A DNA stretch of 64,000 nucleotides from Pseudomonas paraglycinae (GCF_021601625.1 NZ_BQHR01000021.1:52659-116658), one strand, 5' to 3'; numbered from the stretch's first letter, positions 19,998 through 29,039 are shown. Notes: generated by a model not told the origin, from the sequence alone. Translations and numbers: made by a program.

Positions 19998-20677
19998 CAG
20001 TCGGCACGCTCTTCAAGGACGTAACCCATGCCGCGTACGGTGTGAATCAGCTTGTGGGGGAAGTCGTCATCAATCTTCAGACGCAGTCGACGAATCGCCA
20101 CTTCGATCACATTGGTGTCGCTGTCGAAGTTCATGTCCCAGACCTGCGAGGCGATCAGCGATTTGGGCAGCACTTCGCCCTGGCGGCGCAAAAGCATTTC
20201 CAGCAGAGCGAACTCTTTGGCGGTGAGGTCGATGCGTTGACCGCTGCGTTCGACCCGGCGGCGGATCAGGTCCAGGCTCAGATCGGCCAGGCGCAGACTG
20301 GTTTCCTGGGGCGTGGAACTGCCGCGGCGCAACAGGCTGCGCACCCGCGCCAGCAATTCGGAGAAGGCGAACGGTTTGACCAGGTAGTCGTCGGCGCCCA
20401 GTTCGAGGCCGTGAACCCGGTCTTCAACGGTGTCCTTGGCGGTCAAAAACAGGATCGGCGTTTCCAGACCGGCGCTGCGCACCGCTTGCAGAATCTGCCA
20501 GCCATTGCGACCGGGCAGCATCACGTCGAGGATCAGCAGCGCATAGTCGCCGCTCAACGCCAATTGCTGGCCGGTGGTGCCGTCGGCCACCAGTTCGGTG
20601 TTGAAACCGGCCTCGGTCAGGCCCTGGCGCAGGTACTGGCCGGTTTTGGGTTGGTCTTCGACGATGAGCAGTTTCAT
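19997..20677 (-). CDS. OmpR-family response regulator (CopR/CusR-like)
   Basis: 226 residues. Receiver domain with acidic pocket VEDQ, phospho-acceptor in [13 protein letters not shown], Thr in LFLTAKD, Lys in YLVKPFAF; then an OmpR-type winged helix ([41 protein letters not shown]). It is transcribed away from the cupredoxin gene with a 154-base spacer that holds a TGACAA-N2-TTGTAA box. It probably activates both directions in response to periplasmic copper reported by the kinase. Confidence 0.88.
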   Translation of the reverse strand: MKLLIVEDQPKTGQYLRQGLTEAGFNTELVADGTTGQQLALSGDYALLILDVMLPGRNGWQILQAVRSAGLETPILFLTAKDTVEDRVHGLELGADDYLVKPFAFSELLARVRSLLRRGSSTPQETSLRLADLSLDLIRRRVERSGQRIDLTAKEFALLEMLLRRQGEVLPKSLIASQVWDMNFDSDTNVIEVAIRRLRLKIDDDFPHKLIHTVRGMGYVLEERAD

Positions 20678-20739
20678 GGGCGACTCGGGTTGCGGGAACG
20701 AGGACGTTATACCGTGGGCTCACGCGGTGCGCGCCAACC

Positions 20740-20754
20740 TGACAAAGTTGTAAT
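20740..20754. promoter_or_regulatory. CusR/CopR-like operator
   Basis: TGACAAAGTTGTAAT matches the known CusR palindrome TGACAA-N2-TTGTCA in 11 of 12 fixed positions. It lies between the regulator gene and the cupredoxin gene, so it can serve both. A second TGTCAGG word follows at 20759-20765. Confidence 0.65.
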
Positions 20755-20831
20755 CTCCCTGTCAGGTCGCTGCCAGCGCAGGCGGGCTAGAGTTTCCCAC
20801 AGGCTGAACCTTGATTTGTTGGAGTACGACT

Positions 20832-21365
20832 ATGTTTTTGCGCAATCGTCTGGCCCTTGCCGCGTGTCTGCTGGCGCTCAGTTCGCCGCTGTGGGCATCG
20901 CCGGCGCACACCTATGACTTCGGCCAGCCGGCTCCGGCGGCCAAGGCCACCCGCAGCATCGAAGTGGTGATGGGCGACATGAGCTTTGATCCGAAGGCGA
21001 TCGAGATCAAGGCCGGTGAGACCGTTCGTTTCGTGCTGGTGAATAAAGGCCAGTTGCTGCACGAATTCAACCTCGGCGACGCGGCGATGCATGCAAAACA
21101 TCAGCAGGAAATGTTACAGATGCAGCAAAGCGGCATGCTCACGCCGACCGGCATGAAGGAAATGTCCCACGACATGGCGGGCATGGATCACAGCTCGATG
21201 GGCCACGGCATGAAGCATGACGACCCCAACAGCGTGCTGGTGGAGCCGGGCAAGACCGCCGAGTTGACCTGGACCTTCAGCAAAGCGGTAAACCTGGAAT
21301 TTGCCTGCAACATTCCCGGGCATTACCAGGCCGGAATGGTCGGCAAACTGACAGTCAGTCAGTAA
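20832..21365 (+). CDS. Periplasmic cupredoxin with Met/His-rich insert
   Basis: ATG 20832 follows GGAG by seven bases and gives a Sec signal (RLALAACLLALSSPLWA). 177 residues. A plastocyanin-type fold with copper ligands His (QLLHEFNL) and the C-terminal set in FACNIPGHYQAGM (Cys, His, Met). Between the two halves is an insert rich in Met and His (HDMAGMDHSSMGHGMKH) of the kind that binds Cu(I) in CopA/CopC/PcoE proteins. It is divergent from the two-component operon across a CusR-like box, so it is probably a copper-induced periplasmic binding or electron-transfer protein. Confidence 0.85.
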   Translation: MFLRNRLALAACLLALSSPLWASPAHTYDFGQPAPAAKATRSIEVVMGDMSFDPKAIEIKAGETVRFVLVNKGQLLHEFNLGDAAMHAKHQQEMLQMQQSGMLTPTGMKEMSHDMAGMDHSSMGHGMKHDDPNSVLVEPGKTAELTWTFSKAVNLEFACNIPGHYQAGMVGKLTVSQ

Positions 21366-21426
21366 GCACTCAAAGGCGGGAGCAAAGGCTGGTAGAATCC
21401 GCTGATTCTTCAGTCAGGTTTCCGCC

Positions 21427-22257
21427 ATGCATCCCGCAGCCGAACATTCGCCGCTGGGCAAATCCAGCGAATACATCGCCACGTACACGCCGTCCCTGCT
21501 GTTCCCGATCCCGCGCACCGCGAAATGGGCCGAGCTGGGCCTGACCGCCGAAACCCTGCCGTATAAAGGCGTGGATTTCTGGAACTGCTTCGAACTGTCG
21601 TGGCTGCTGCCGTCGGGCAAACCGGTGGTGGCGATCGGTGAATTCAGCATTCCGGCGGATTCGCCGAACATCATTGAATCCAAGTCGTTCAAGCTCTACC
21701 TGAACTCGCTGAACCAGACGCCTTTCGCCGACATCGCGAGCCTTGAAGCGACGCTGGTCAAGGACTTGTCCGCTGCTGCCGGCAAACCGGTGGGCGTGCG
21801 GGTTCGCAGCCTGAAAGACGTCGAAGCCGAAGGCGTTGTCGCGCTGCCGGGCGTGTGCATCGACGATCTGGATATCAGCGTCAGCAACTACGAACACCCG
21901 CGTCCTGAACTGCTGCGCTGCGACGATTCGCGGGTGGTGGAGGAGAGCGTGCACAGCCATCTGCTCAAATCCAACTGCCCGGTGACCAGTCAGCCCGACT
22001 GGGGCAGCGTGGTGGTGGAATACCGTGGCGCGGCGCTGGATCACGCCAGCCTGCTGGAGTACATCGTCAGCTTCCGTCAGCACTCGGACTTCCACGAGCA
22101 GTGCGTGGAGCGGATCTTCCTCGACCTGCAGCGCCTTTTGAAACCGGAAAAACTCGCGGTGTTCGCGCGTTATGTGCGCCGGGGCGGGCTGGACATCAAC
22201 CCTTATCGCAGCACTGAAAGCGTGCAACTGCCGAACCATCGTCTGGTTCGTCAGTAA
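21427..22257 (+). CDS. queF: NADPH-dependent 7-cyano-7-deazaguanine reductase QueF
   Basis: 276 residues, type II (two-lobed) QueF, which reduces preQ0 to preQ1 in queuosine synthesis. The QueF signature [15 protein letters not shown] lies near residue 85 and the catalytic Cys is in [14 protein letters not shown] near residue 190. The C-terminal [12 protein letters not shown] is the family end motif. A strong terminator follows. Upstream is the cupredoxin gene with a 61-base spacer; no functional link is apparent. Confidence 0.96.
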   Translation: MHPAAEHSPLGKSSEYIATYTPSLLFPIPRTAKWAELGLTAETLPYKGVDFWNCFELSWLLPSGKPVVAIGEFSIPADSPNIIESKSFKLYLNSLNQTPFADIASLEATLVKDLSAAAGKPVGVRVRSLKDVEAEGVVALPGVCIDDLDISVSNYEHPRPELLRCDDSRVVEESVHSHLLKSNCPVTSQPDWGSVVVEYRGAALDHASLLEYIVSFRQHSDFHEQCVERIFLDLQRLLKPEKLAVFARYVRRGGLDINPYRSTESVQLPNHRLVRQ

Positions 22258-22274
22258 CCCGCATCGCGGACATG

Positions 22275-22307
22275 AAAAAGCCCTGCCAGTGATGGCAGGG
22301 CTTTTTT
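22275..22307. terminator. Terminator after queF
   Basis: Stem AAAAGCCCTGCCA / TGGCAGGGCTTTT with a short loop and T run; A run on the other side lets it also serve the convergent DUF4404 gene. Confidence 0.9.
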
Positions 22308-22320
22308 GCATTCGCGGGTT

Positions 22321-22584
22321 TCAGATGCCCATGCTGACCAGGGAATTCATGATGTTGCGCAGTGTGCCGGCGATGGTGGGGTGATCAACTTCAAAGCGCT
22401 CAACGGCAAGGTTTACGCCATCGGCAATGTTGGAGTCCTTGGTTTTGGTTTCCAGTTCAAGTTCCAGTTCGATCTGTTCCATCAGGGCATGTAGATCAGC
22501 GCGCTCGGCTTCGGTCAGCGGAGGATTTTGATCCAGTTGCTCGCGCAGGGCATTGAGCTGTTTCTGCAGTTCTTGAGCGGGCAT
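22321..22584 (-). CDS. DUF4404 family protein
   Basis: 87 residues, acidic and mostly helical, with MPAQELQKQLNALREQL at the start, a Glu/Leu-rich central helix (IELELELET) and the end HPTIAGTLRNIMNSLVSMGI, all typical of the DUF4404 family. No signal or TM. A good ribosome site (AGGAAA) precedes the ATG. Function unknown. Confidence 0.8.
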   Translation of the reverse strand: MPAQELQKQLNALREQLDQNPPLTEAERADLHALMEQIELELELETKTKDSNIADGVNLAVERFEVDHPTIAGTLRNIMNSLVSMGI

Positions 22585-22692
22585 GGTTGTTTCCTTTTAT
22601 CGAGAGGCACTGGCATAGACCGCAGCCGTGCGCCAAAGGTCTATGTCTCTCCTTAAGACTAATCCACTCTTGGCCAACCTGCATGATCCCGG

Positions 22693-23313
22693 TCAGGGCT
22701 TTTCGCCTTTGAGACGGCGCAGGCTGATGTCCGCCAGACAAGTGTCGAGTTCGCCCAGATGATCGATCACCGAGTGCACGCCGAGGCCGAACAGCTGCAC
22801 CGTCGCCTTGCCGCGCAGCTGTTCGCGCTCCTTCTGGCTCAGGGCTTGCCATTCGCCCGGCGCCAGGCCGCACAGCGAGCCGCACGACGCCAGGCCAATG
22901 GTCCAAAGCCCCGCGTTCAGACCCGATTGCAGCAGGCGCGGTTCGCCGCTGACCAGCACGCAACCGTCGAGGCGATCGACATTCAAGCCCATCAACGCTT
23001 GCCAGCAGGCATCGGGCGCCGGCCACGGATTGATTGTTGCCGAATGTTGCGACGGTTTGATCCAGTCAGGTAGCGCCGATGAGAGTACCTGAGTGCAGGC
23101 CGTGGACAGCTCATCAAGCCAGGCGCAGGGGATTTGCTGGCGTTGCAGGCTGCGCAGGCTGTCGAGGGCGCCGGGTGTGACGTCGGCGTGTTCCGGGCCG
23201 ACGCTGGTGTGATGACGAGCGCGAGCGCCGAAGTCCACCAGACAACCACTGAGTCCGAACAGCACGGCGGTCAGCGTCGGTGCCGCGAGGGGCAAGGCTT
23301 CGGCTTGAGGCAT
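22693..23313 (-). CDS. HAD-like protein with lost catalytic Asp (PhnX-related fold)
   Basis: Start taken at ATG 23313 (AGGG nine bases upstream); 206 residues. The N-terminus TAVLFGLSGCLVDFGARA aligns with the phosphonoacetaldehyde-hydrolase type of HAD enzyme, whose motif I is (F/L)DWAGTxVDFG. Here the nucleophile Asp is Gly and the threonine is Cys. Later blocks fit a HAD core: VTPGALDSLRSLQ, and VSGEPRLLQSGLNAGLWTIGLA in place of the usual VGDxxxDxxxGxxAGxxTVGV. All this points to a non-catalytic HAD-fold protein or one with a changed role. Downstream of nothing obvious; about 100 bases from DUF4404 on the same strand. Confidence 0.65.
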   Translation of the reverse strand: MPQAEALPLAAPTLTAVLFGLSGCLVDFGARARHHTSVGPEHADVTPGALDSLRSLQRQQIPCAWLDELSTACTQVLSSALPDWIKPSQHSATINPWPAPDACWQALMGLNVDRLDGCVLVSGEPRLLQSGLNAGLWTIGLASCGSLCGLAPGEWQALSQKEREQLRGKATVQLFGLGVHSVIDHLGELDTCLADISLRRLKGEKP

Positions 23314-23499
23314 GGAAAACGTCCCTGAAATAGCGATCAGGCTAGGCAATGTCGGTGACAGTTGCATGACAGGCCAATGACGAAGCGTCCTACAGTGGGT
23401 TTCACCGGGGGAACTGCCTAAAGCGCCGTTTCCGTCTTATACTGACGCACTAATCGCCGCGGCCCAGGTGCTGCGTCCGTACTATCCAAGGAGTTTTCT

Positions 23500-24189
23500 A
23501 TGCGCTGGAGCCATCCTCTTGCTCAGCTTTGTGTATGTGCCAGCGTGATGCTGGTGCCGTTCGCCGCGCAGGCCGCAACGGAAGAAGACCCTTGGGAAAG
23601 CGTCAACCGTCCGATCTTCCAGTTCAACGATTTCGTCGACACCTATGCGCTGAAGCCTCTGGCGCAGGGGTACGAATTTGTTACTCCGCAATTCCTGGAA
23701 GACGGCATCCACAACATGTTCCGCAACGTCGGTGATGTCACCAACCTGGCGAACAACATTCTTCAGGCCAAACCGGCCGCCGCTGGCGTCGACACCGCTC
23801 GCCTGATCTTCAACACCACTTTCGGCCTGCTCGGTTTCTTCGATGTCGGCACCAAAATGGGCCTGAACCGCAGCGACGAAGACTTCGGCCAGACCCTCGG
23901 CTATTGGGGCGTCGGCAGCGGCCCTTACGTGATGCTGCCGCTGATGGGCCCGAGCACCCTGCGCGACGCGCCGTCCAAGTACGTCGACAGCTTCACCGGC
24001 CCGTACCGCTACATCAACGATGTGCCGGTACGTAACTCGATTTTCGGCCTGAACATCGTCGACACCCGCGCCAGCCTGCTGTCGAGCGAGAAGCTGATCA
24101 GCGGCGACAAGTACACCTTCATCCGCAACGCCTACCTGCAGAACCGCGAGTTCAAGGTCAAGGACGGGCAGGTCGAAGACGATTTCTGA
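23500..24189 (+). CDS. mlaA: Phospholipid-transport outer-membrane protein MlaA (VacJ)
   Basis: 229 residues. AAGGAG stands seven bases before the ATG. A Sec signal (ends AAQA) leads to EEDPWESVNRPIFQFND, the MlaA/VacJ opening, followed by DVTNLANNILQ, RLIFNTTFGLLGFFDVGTKMG and GYWGVGSGPYVMLPLMGPST. MlaA removes mislocalised phospholipids from the outer leaflet of the outer membrane and passes them to MlaC. I do not see a lipobox Cys at the cleavage site, although the family is usually a lipoprotein. The mla transport operon is elsewhere, as usual. Confidence 0.93.
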   Translation: MRWSHPLAQLCVCASVMLVPFAAQAATEEDPWESVNRPIFQFNDFVDTYALKPLAQGYEFVTPQFLEDGIHNMFRNVGDVTNLANNILQAKPAAAGVDTARLIFNTTFGLLGFFDVGTKMGLNRSDEDFGQTLGYWGVGSGPYVMLPLMGPSTLRDAPSKYVDSFTGPYRYINDVPVRNSIFGLNIVDTRASLLSSEKLISGDKYTFIRNAYLQNREFKVKDGQVEDDF

Positions 24190-24206
24190 TCTCGATTGAT
24201 CGGTAC

Positions 24207-24236
24207 AAAAGGGCGACCGCGAGGTCGCCTTTTTTG
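24207..24236 (+). terminator. Terminator after mlaA
   Basis: Stem AGGGCGACC / GGTCGCCTT with a 4-base loop and six Ts. Confidence 0.85.
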
Positions 24237-24511
24237 TGGGCGCGTCCAATGATTGGGTTACGGTTGAAGCCGTTCTTATAACTGCGAGTGATTTGACAAA
24301 CAAAGTCTCCAAGCGACCATCGGCGCATGCTTGAAACGCTCGAAGGATGGGAGTACCGTCTGCGCCTTAGAAGGGCACCTCTGGTGCAACCGTGTGCGGG
24401 GCAAACGCTCCGAAGCGGTGCAGCAGAGAGGCTAGAAAGCGAATCCAGTAGTCTGCGCCGGGCCGTTGCCCCGCCTGCTACGCCAACCTAATTCTGGCGC
24501 CGTTTGCCCAC
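24237..24511. other. Leader region of rssB, no firm gene
   Basis: The spacer between mlaA and rssB has several short hairpins (for example GCACC-TCT-GGTGC near 24377-24389). It holds a TTGACA (24293-24298) without a convincing -10. A 54-codon open frame (ATG 24327 to TAA 24491) has no ribosome site and no recognisable motif. It could be a structured 5' leader; I cannot name an RNA family. Confidence 0.3.
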
Positions 24512-25693
24512 ATGCCAAAAACCAGTGCCACGCTGCTGATAATCGATGATGACGAAGTAGTGCGCGCGAGCCTCGCGGCCTATTTGGAAGACAGTGGTTT
24601 CAGCGTCTTGCAGGCCAGTAACGGCCAGCAGGGTCTTCAGGTATTCGAGCAAGACACGCCCGACTTGGTCATCTGCGATCTGCGCATGCCGCAGATGGGC
24701 GGTCTCGAACTCATCCGTCAGGTCACTGAGCGGTCACCGCAGACTCCGGTGATCGTTGTCTCGGGCGCCGGCGTGATGAACGACGCGGTCGAGGCCCTGC
24801 GCCTGGGCGCGGCGGACTACCTGATCAAGCCTCTCGAAGATCTGGCCGTGCTCGAGCACTCCGTGCGCCGGGCCCTGGATCGTGCGCGTCTGCTGCTGGA
24901 AAACCAGCGCTATCGCGAGAAACTGGAAAAGGCCAACCGCGAACTCGAAGCCAGCCTGAACCTGCTCCAGGAAGACCAGAACGCCGGTCGCCAGGTGCAG
25001 ATGAACATGCTGCCGGAAAGTCCATGGGCCATCGACGAATTCAGGTTTGCGCACCAGATCATCCCGTCGCTGTACCTGTCGGGTGATTTTGTCGACTACT
25101 TCCGGGTCGACGAGCGCCGGGTAGCGTTCTATCTGGCGGATGTATCGGGTCATGGCGCCTCTTCGGCGTTCGTCACCGTGCTGCTGAAGTTCATGACTAC
25201 GCGCCTGCTGTTCGAATCCAAGCGCAACGGCACGCTGCCGGAATTCAAGCCTTCGGAAGTCCTCGGTCATATCAACCGGGGGCTGATCAGTTGTAAGCTG
25301 GGTAAACACGTCACAATGGTCGGTGGAGTCATCGACGAGGAGACCGGTTTGTTGACCTATAGCATCGGCGGCCATCTGCCGTTGCCTGTGTTGTACACGC
25401 CTGACAGTGTTCGCTACCTCGAGGGGCGCGGTCTGCCCGTGGGGCTTTTCAATGAAGCCACCTACGAAGACCACGTGCTCGAACTGCCACCGACGTTCAG
25501 CCTGACGCTGATGTCTGATGGCATTCTGGATCTTTTGCCAGAGCCCACACTCAAAGAGAAAGAAGCCGCTTTACCGCAAAAGGTAAAGTCGGCGGGCGGC
25601 AGCCTGGATGGTCTGCGGCAGGTTTTTGGATTGGCCACGCTAGGGGAGATGCCGGATGATATCGCCCTGTTGGTGTTGAGCAGGAATCTTTGA
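24512..25693 (+). CDS. rssB: Response regulator with PP2C phosphatase domain (Pseudomonas RssB)
   Basis: 393 residues. Receiver 1-125 with IIDDDE, phospho-acceptor in VICDLRMPQMGG, VVSGAG and YLIKPLED; a coiled linker (residues 130-165, LLLENQRYREKLEKANREL); then a PP2C/SpoIIE-like phosphatase with LSGDFVDYF, VSGHGASSA and MSDGILDL metal-binding blocks. In Pseudomonas this gene is the RssB homologue and is paired with a STAS protein (RssC); enterobacterial RssB delivers RpoS to ClpXP but lacks an active phosphatase. The likely circuit is dephosphorylation of the downstream STAS protein to switch RssB action on RpoS. The overlap TGATG couples it to the next gene. Confidence 0.85.
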   Translation: MPKTSATLLIIDDDEVVRASLAAYLEDSGFSVLQASNGQQGLQVFEQDTPDLVICDLRMPQMGGLELIRQVTERSPQTPVIVVSGAGVMNDAVEALRLGAADYLIKPLEDLAVLEHSVRRALDRARLLLENQRYREKLEKANRELEASLNLLQEDQNAGRQVQMNMLPESPWAIDEFRFAHQIIPSLYLSGDFVDYFRVDERRVAFYLADVSGHGASSAFVTVLLKFMTTRLLFESKRNGTLPEFKPSEVLGHINRGLISCKLGKHVTMVGGVIDEETGLLTYSIGGHLPLPVLYTPDSVRYLEGRGLPVGLFNEATYEDHVLELPPTFSLTLMSDGILDLLPEPTLKEKEAALPQKVKSAGGSLDGLRQVFGLATLGEMPDDIALLVLSRNL

Positions 25694-26175
25694 TGAGTAC
25701 CGGTAGAATCCAGTTCGCCGAGCAGGACGGCACCTTCGTCCTGAAGTTCGTCGGTGAAGTTCGCCTGACCCTGTGTTCGGCGTTGGATGCGACTATTGAA
25801 AAAATCTTCACCGCGCTGAATTTCAACGCGATCGTGATCGATTTGACCGAAACCCGCAGCATCGACAGCACCACCTTGGGCCTGTTGGCCAAGCTGTCGA
25901 TCCTGTCGCGGCAGAAGGTCGGCTTGCTGCCGACCGTGGTCACCACCCACGAGGACATCACCCGTCTGTTGCAGTCGATGGGTTTCGAGCAGGTGTTCAA
26001 TATCGTCAACCATCCCGTGCCGTGCCCGGAATGCCTCGATGACCTGCCGGATCAGGATCAGTCGGAAGAGGTGGTGCGGATCAAGGTGCTCGAAGCGCAC
26101 AAGATCCTCATGGGCCTGAACGACTCCAACCGCGAAGCCTTCCATGACCTGGTGAATGCCCTCGAACGGCACTGA
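25693..26175 (+). CDS. rssC: STAS-domain anti-sigma-factor antagonist (RssC)
   Basis: ATG 25693 overlaps the rssB stop by one base. 160 residues. The STAS domain covers residues 1-110, with the phosphorylatable Ser in TRSIDSTTLGLLAKLS, as in SpoIIAA-type antagonists. A C-terminal tail of about 40 residues has PCPECLDDLPDQDQSEE (a Cys pair and an acidic patch) and a last helix; this tail is characteristic of the RssC type. It probably binds RssB or an anti-sigma kinase depending on phosphorylation. A strong bidirectional terminator follows, shared with tal. Confidence 0.85.
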   Translation: MSTGRIQFAEQDGTFVLKFVGEVRLTLCSALDATIEKIFTALNFNAIVIDLTETRSIDSTTLGLLAKLSILSRQKVGLLPTVVTTHEDITRLLQSMGFEQVFNIVNHPVPCPECLDDLPDQDQSEEVVRIKVLEAHKILMGLNDSNREAFHDLVNALERH

Positions 26176-26194
26176 TCAGCCAGAACGCGAGGCA

Positions 26195-26231
26195 CAAAAA
26201 AGGGCGAACCTGTGAGGGTTCGCCCTTTTTG
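26195..26231. terminator. Bidirectional terminator between rssC and tal
   Basis: Stem AAAAAAGGGCGAACC / GGTTCGCCCTTTTT with loop TGTGA, located between convergent genes. Confidence 0.92.
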
Positions 26232-26248
26232 CATTTGCGCTCGGCCGA

Positions 26249-27175
26249 TTACAGCTTGGCTTGCAGCAGCGCCTCGAGTTTTTCCTGGTCACGGGCAAAC
26301 TGACGGATGCCTTCGGCCAGTTTCTCGGTGGCCATCGCGTCTTCGTTGGACAACCAGCGGAATTGCGCTTCGTTGAGGCTCAGGCGCGCTTCGCCGGCAT
26401 GGCCCGGAGCGAGTTTGCGTTCCAGCTTACCGGTGTCGGCTGCCAGCTTGTCGATCAGGTCCGGGCTGATGGTCAGGCGGTCGCAGCCGGCCAGTTGCTC
26501 GATCTGGTTGAGGTTGCGGAAGCTCGCGCCCATGACCACGGTCTTGTAGTCATTGGCCTTGTAGTAGTTGTAGATGCGCGTCACGGACTGCACGCCCGGA
26601 TCGTCGGCACCGGTGTAGTCGTTGCCGTTGGCCTTCTTGTACCAGTCGTAGATGCGGCCCACGAACGGCGAGATCAGGAACACGCCGGCATCGGCGCAGG
26701 CAGCGGCCTGAGCGAAGGAGAACAGCAGGGTCAGGTTGGTCTGGATGCCTTCCTTCTCGAGGATCTCGGCGGCGCGGATGCCTTCCCAGGTCGAGGCGAT
26801 CTTGATCAGCACGCGGTCACGGCCGACGCCGGCCTTGTCGTACAGTTCGATCAGGCGGTGGGCGCGTTTGAGCACTGCGTCCTTGTCGAACGACAGGCGC
26901 GCATCCACTTCGGTGGAAATGCGGCCCGGAATGACCTTGAGGATTTCCTGACCGACTGCGACGCCGAAACGGTCGCTGGCCAGGCCGACATCGCCCTTGC
27001 AGTCGCGCACGCTGGCGTTCAGCAGTTCGGCGTAGGCCGGAATCGCGGCTGCCTTGAGCAGCAGGGAAGGGTTGGTGGTGGCGTCGACCGGTTTGACCCG
27101 GGCAATCGCTTCGAAGTCGCCGGTGTCGGCCACGACGGTGGTGAACTGTTTGAGTTGTTCCAGCTTGGAAGTCAT
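26249..27175 (-). CDS. tal: Transaldolase
   Basis: Start set at ATG 27175 ([15 protein letters not shown]), the usual TalB start; the frame extends further upstream without a better site. 308 residues. It exchanges a dihydroxyacetone unit in the non-oxidative pentose phosphate pathway. [14 protein letters not shown] is the N-terminal signature, the Schiff-base Lys is in [11 protein letters not shown], and [11 protein letters not shown] and [12 protein letters not shown] are conserved. It is next to rssBC as in other pseudomonads and shares their terminator. Confidence 0.96.
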   Translation of the reverse strand: MTSKLEQLKQFTTVVADTGDFEAIARVKPVDATTNPSLLLKAAAIPAYAELLNASVRDCKGDVGLASDRFGVAVGQEILKVIPGRISTEVDARLSFDKDAVLKRAHRLIELYDKAGVGRDRVLIKIASTWEGIRAAEILEKEGIQTNLTLLFSFAQAAACADAGVFLISPFVGRIYDWYKKANGNDYTGADDPGVQSVTRIYNYYKANDYKTVVMGASFRNLNQIEQLAGCDRLTISPDLIDKLAADTGKLERKLAPGHAGEARLSLNEAQFRWLSNEDAMATEKLAEGIRQFARDQEKLEALLQAKL

Positions 27176-27363
27176 GAGCGTGCTCTGTCCTATGGGTCTG
27201 GTGACATTACCCGAGCGCCGACAGCCACTCAAGGGCATGTCGGCGTATCGAGCGCCCCGGTGGCAACAACCTGAAAACGGCTGTTTGAAAGGCGGGGCGC
27301 GTTATCGATCAATACGATGCCAAAAAGAACCACAGGTTCAAAGCAACCGACCCGCTGTACGGC

Positions 27364-28308
27364 TTAATCGGCGTTCAAATGCGTCGAGACCGCCGCCTGT
27401 GCCGGTTTCGGCTGGCCATCGGAGGTCAGCAGGCCGAAATTCTTCTCCCGGTCGTTGCTCCCCGACTCGCTGTTCTTCCATTCATAAATCGACGTCAGCG
27501 GAATGTTGAGTTTTTTAACATCCGCGATGAACGCAGAGATTTTACTGGCTTGCCCTTCCGGCCCACCGTTTGAAGCGAGCGCCGAGATGCCCCATTCACT
27601 GATGACGCCCGGCAGACGGAAGTTTTGCTGAATGAAGTTCTGCGCGTTAATGATCTGTGTCGCGGTCATGCCGTAGGGGTGGTAGGAAATGGCGTCCAGG
27701 CACTCAGGATAGGTGCCGAGAATGCTGTTGAGTGCCACGGTCGAGGCGGAACCGGCCGTCGGCGGGCGGGCAAAACCGAAGCCTACCAGAGGCGTCGATT
27801 GCGGTTTGCCCTGCAGCGTCTTGCACATGGCCGTCATGAACGGCACGAAGGTGTTTTTGAAGTCTCCGGTGGGCCAGTAGGTGTCGAGATCCGGCTCGTT
27901 CCAGATTTCGATCCCCACCAGTTGTGTGCTCCATACTTGCTCAAGCCCGCTCACCGCGTTGGCGAACGCTTCACCGGCGGTTGTCAGGTCGCCGGTCAAC
28001 GGCTTGGTGGCGCGCACAGTCATCAAGACCGGCAAGCCGGCGGACCTCGCCGCCGCGAACGCATCGCTGATCTGTTTCTGATAGGCCTTGGCGCCGAGGC
28101 TGTCGCTCCACACGCCGAAGCGCACGAAACTGAATCCCGCCGCCTTGATCTGCTCGGCGTCGGCCGGGGTGAAGTTCTGGATCTTGACCTGAACGCCGAT
28201 GGTTCTGGCGGGCAGTGACGGGAACAACGTGCTGGCGTGAACCTGCGCGGTAGCACTGAGCATCAACAGGGCGGCGGCACCAAGATGTTTGAGATGTGCT
28301 GATTTCAT
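27364..28308 (-). CDS. Secreted glycoside hydrolase, PslG-like (clan A)
   Basis: ATG 28308 follows AGGAGA by six to seven bases and gives a Sec signal (HLGAAALLMLSATAQVHA). 314 residues, TIM-barrel hydrolase of the GH5/GH39 clan: the acid/base Glu is in IEIWNEPD and the nucleophile Glu in GVISEWGIS near the C-terminal third; SYHPYGMT is a substrate-loop motif. It is divergent from the exopolysaccharide operon by 290 bases, so it is likely the periplasmic hydrolase that trims or disassembles that polymer, as PslG does for Psl. The polymer specificity is inferred only from location. Confidence 0.78.
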   Translation of the reverse strand: MKSAHLKHLGAAALLMLSATAQVHASTLFPSLPARTIGVQVKIQNFTPADAEQIKAAGFSFVRFGVWSDSLGAKAYQKQISDAFAAARSAGLPVLMTVRATKPLTGDLTTAGEAFANAVSGLEQVWSTQLVGIEIWNEPDLDTYWPTGDFKNTFVPFMTAMCKTLQGKPQSTPLVGFGFARPPTAGSASTVALNSILGTYPECLDAISYHPYGMTATQIINAQNFIQQNFRLPGVISEWGISALASNGGPEGQASKISAFIADVKKLNIPLTSIYEWKNSESGSNDREKNFGLLTSDGQPKPAQAAVSTHLNAD

Positions 28309-28396
28309 GTCTGCTCTCCTGATGAGAATGACATCTAGCCAATTGTTATCTCGTTGCCTGTATTTCGATGACGAAGAGGGCGCGAAGTGCACGAAT

Positions 28397-28450
28397 GTTA
28401 TTTTTTGTCGGAAAACTTTCGCCCGAAAATCACAGTTATTTTTAGTCCGG
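28397..28450. promoter_or_regulatory. Two copies of a GTTATTTTTaGTCnGG motif upstream of the polysaccharide operon
   Basis: GTTATTTTTTGTCGG (28397-28411) and GTTATTTTTAGTCCGG (28435-28450) lie 38 bases apart in the AT-rich divergent spacer 28309-28598. A third copy is upstream of galE (39543-39557). Repetition at two promoters of the same pathway suggests a regulator site; no known factor is assigned. I could not place -35/-10 boxes firmly in this spacer. Confidence 0.4.
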
Positions 28451-28598
28451 TAATTCTGGTTGGGGGACTTTTAGAGGCCGTGGTACTTAATGCATCGGTA
28501 TTAAGGGTGAATCTATTTCCGAGTGAGGGAAGGTCTTGCGGGTTCATTCGAATGTGCAAGGCATGTTGGCCGATTGACATTACACGGGAAAGTAAACC

Positions 28599-29039
28599 TT
28601 GTTCAAAAAGATTCTTGTCGTTTGCGTAGGCAATATCTGCCGAAGTCCGACAGCGGAACTTCTGTTGCGCAAAGCACTGACGCCTTCGGCGATCAGCGTG
28701 ACCTCCGCAGGCCTGTCTGCACGGGTCGGCGAAGGCATGGAGTCGACCGCGCGCCAGGTGCTGGAAGACCGCGGACACAGTGCCGAAGGGTTCACGGCGC
28801 GGCAACTGACAGCGGACATCGTCAATGAATCAGACCTGATTCTGGTCATGGAAAAACAACATGTTAATCAAGTACTGAAGATTGCCTCTCACGCCAGGGG
28901 CAAAGTGTTTCTGCTGGGCAAGTGGCAGAGCGAACGAGAAATACAGGACCCGTATCGTCAGGGGCAAGCCGCTTTTATTCATGCCCATGCATTGATTGAA
29001 GATGCTGTTAGCTCATGGGCGCAACGCCTGGCGCGTTGA
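28599..29039 (+). CDS. Low-molecular-weight protein tyrosine phosphatase (Wzb/Etp type)
   Basis: The start is TTG 28599, the only codon that gives the complete fold (MFKKILVVCVGNICRSP...). 146 residues. P-loop VCVGNICRSPTAE (Cys nucleophile and Arg) and general-acid Asp in IQDPYRQG. It dephosphorylates the C-terminal tyrosines of the Wzc-like kinase encoded 38 bases downstream, a cycle needed for polymer export. This is the first gene of the rightward polysaccharide operon. Confidence 0.93.
   Translation: MFKKILVVCVGNICRSPTAELLLRKALTPSAISVTSAGLSARVGEGMESTARQVLEDRGHSAEGFTARQLTADIVNESDLILVMEKQHVNQVLKIASHARGKVFLLGKWQSEREIQDPYRQGQAAFIHAHALIEDAVSSWAQRLAR

Noticed and set aside
24327-24491. A 54-codon frame upstream of rssB
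   Set aside because: No ribosome site and no recognisable motif; composition of leader DNA.
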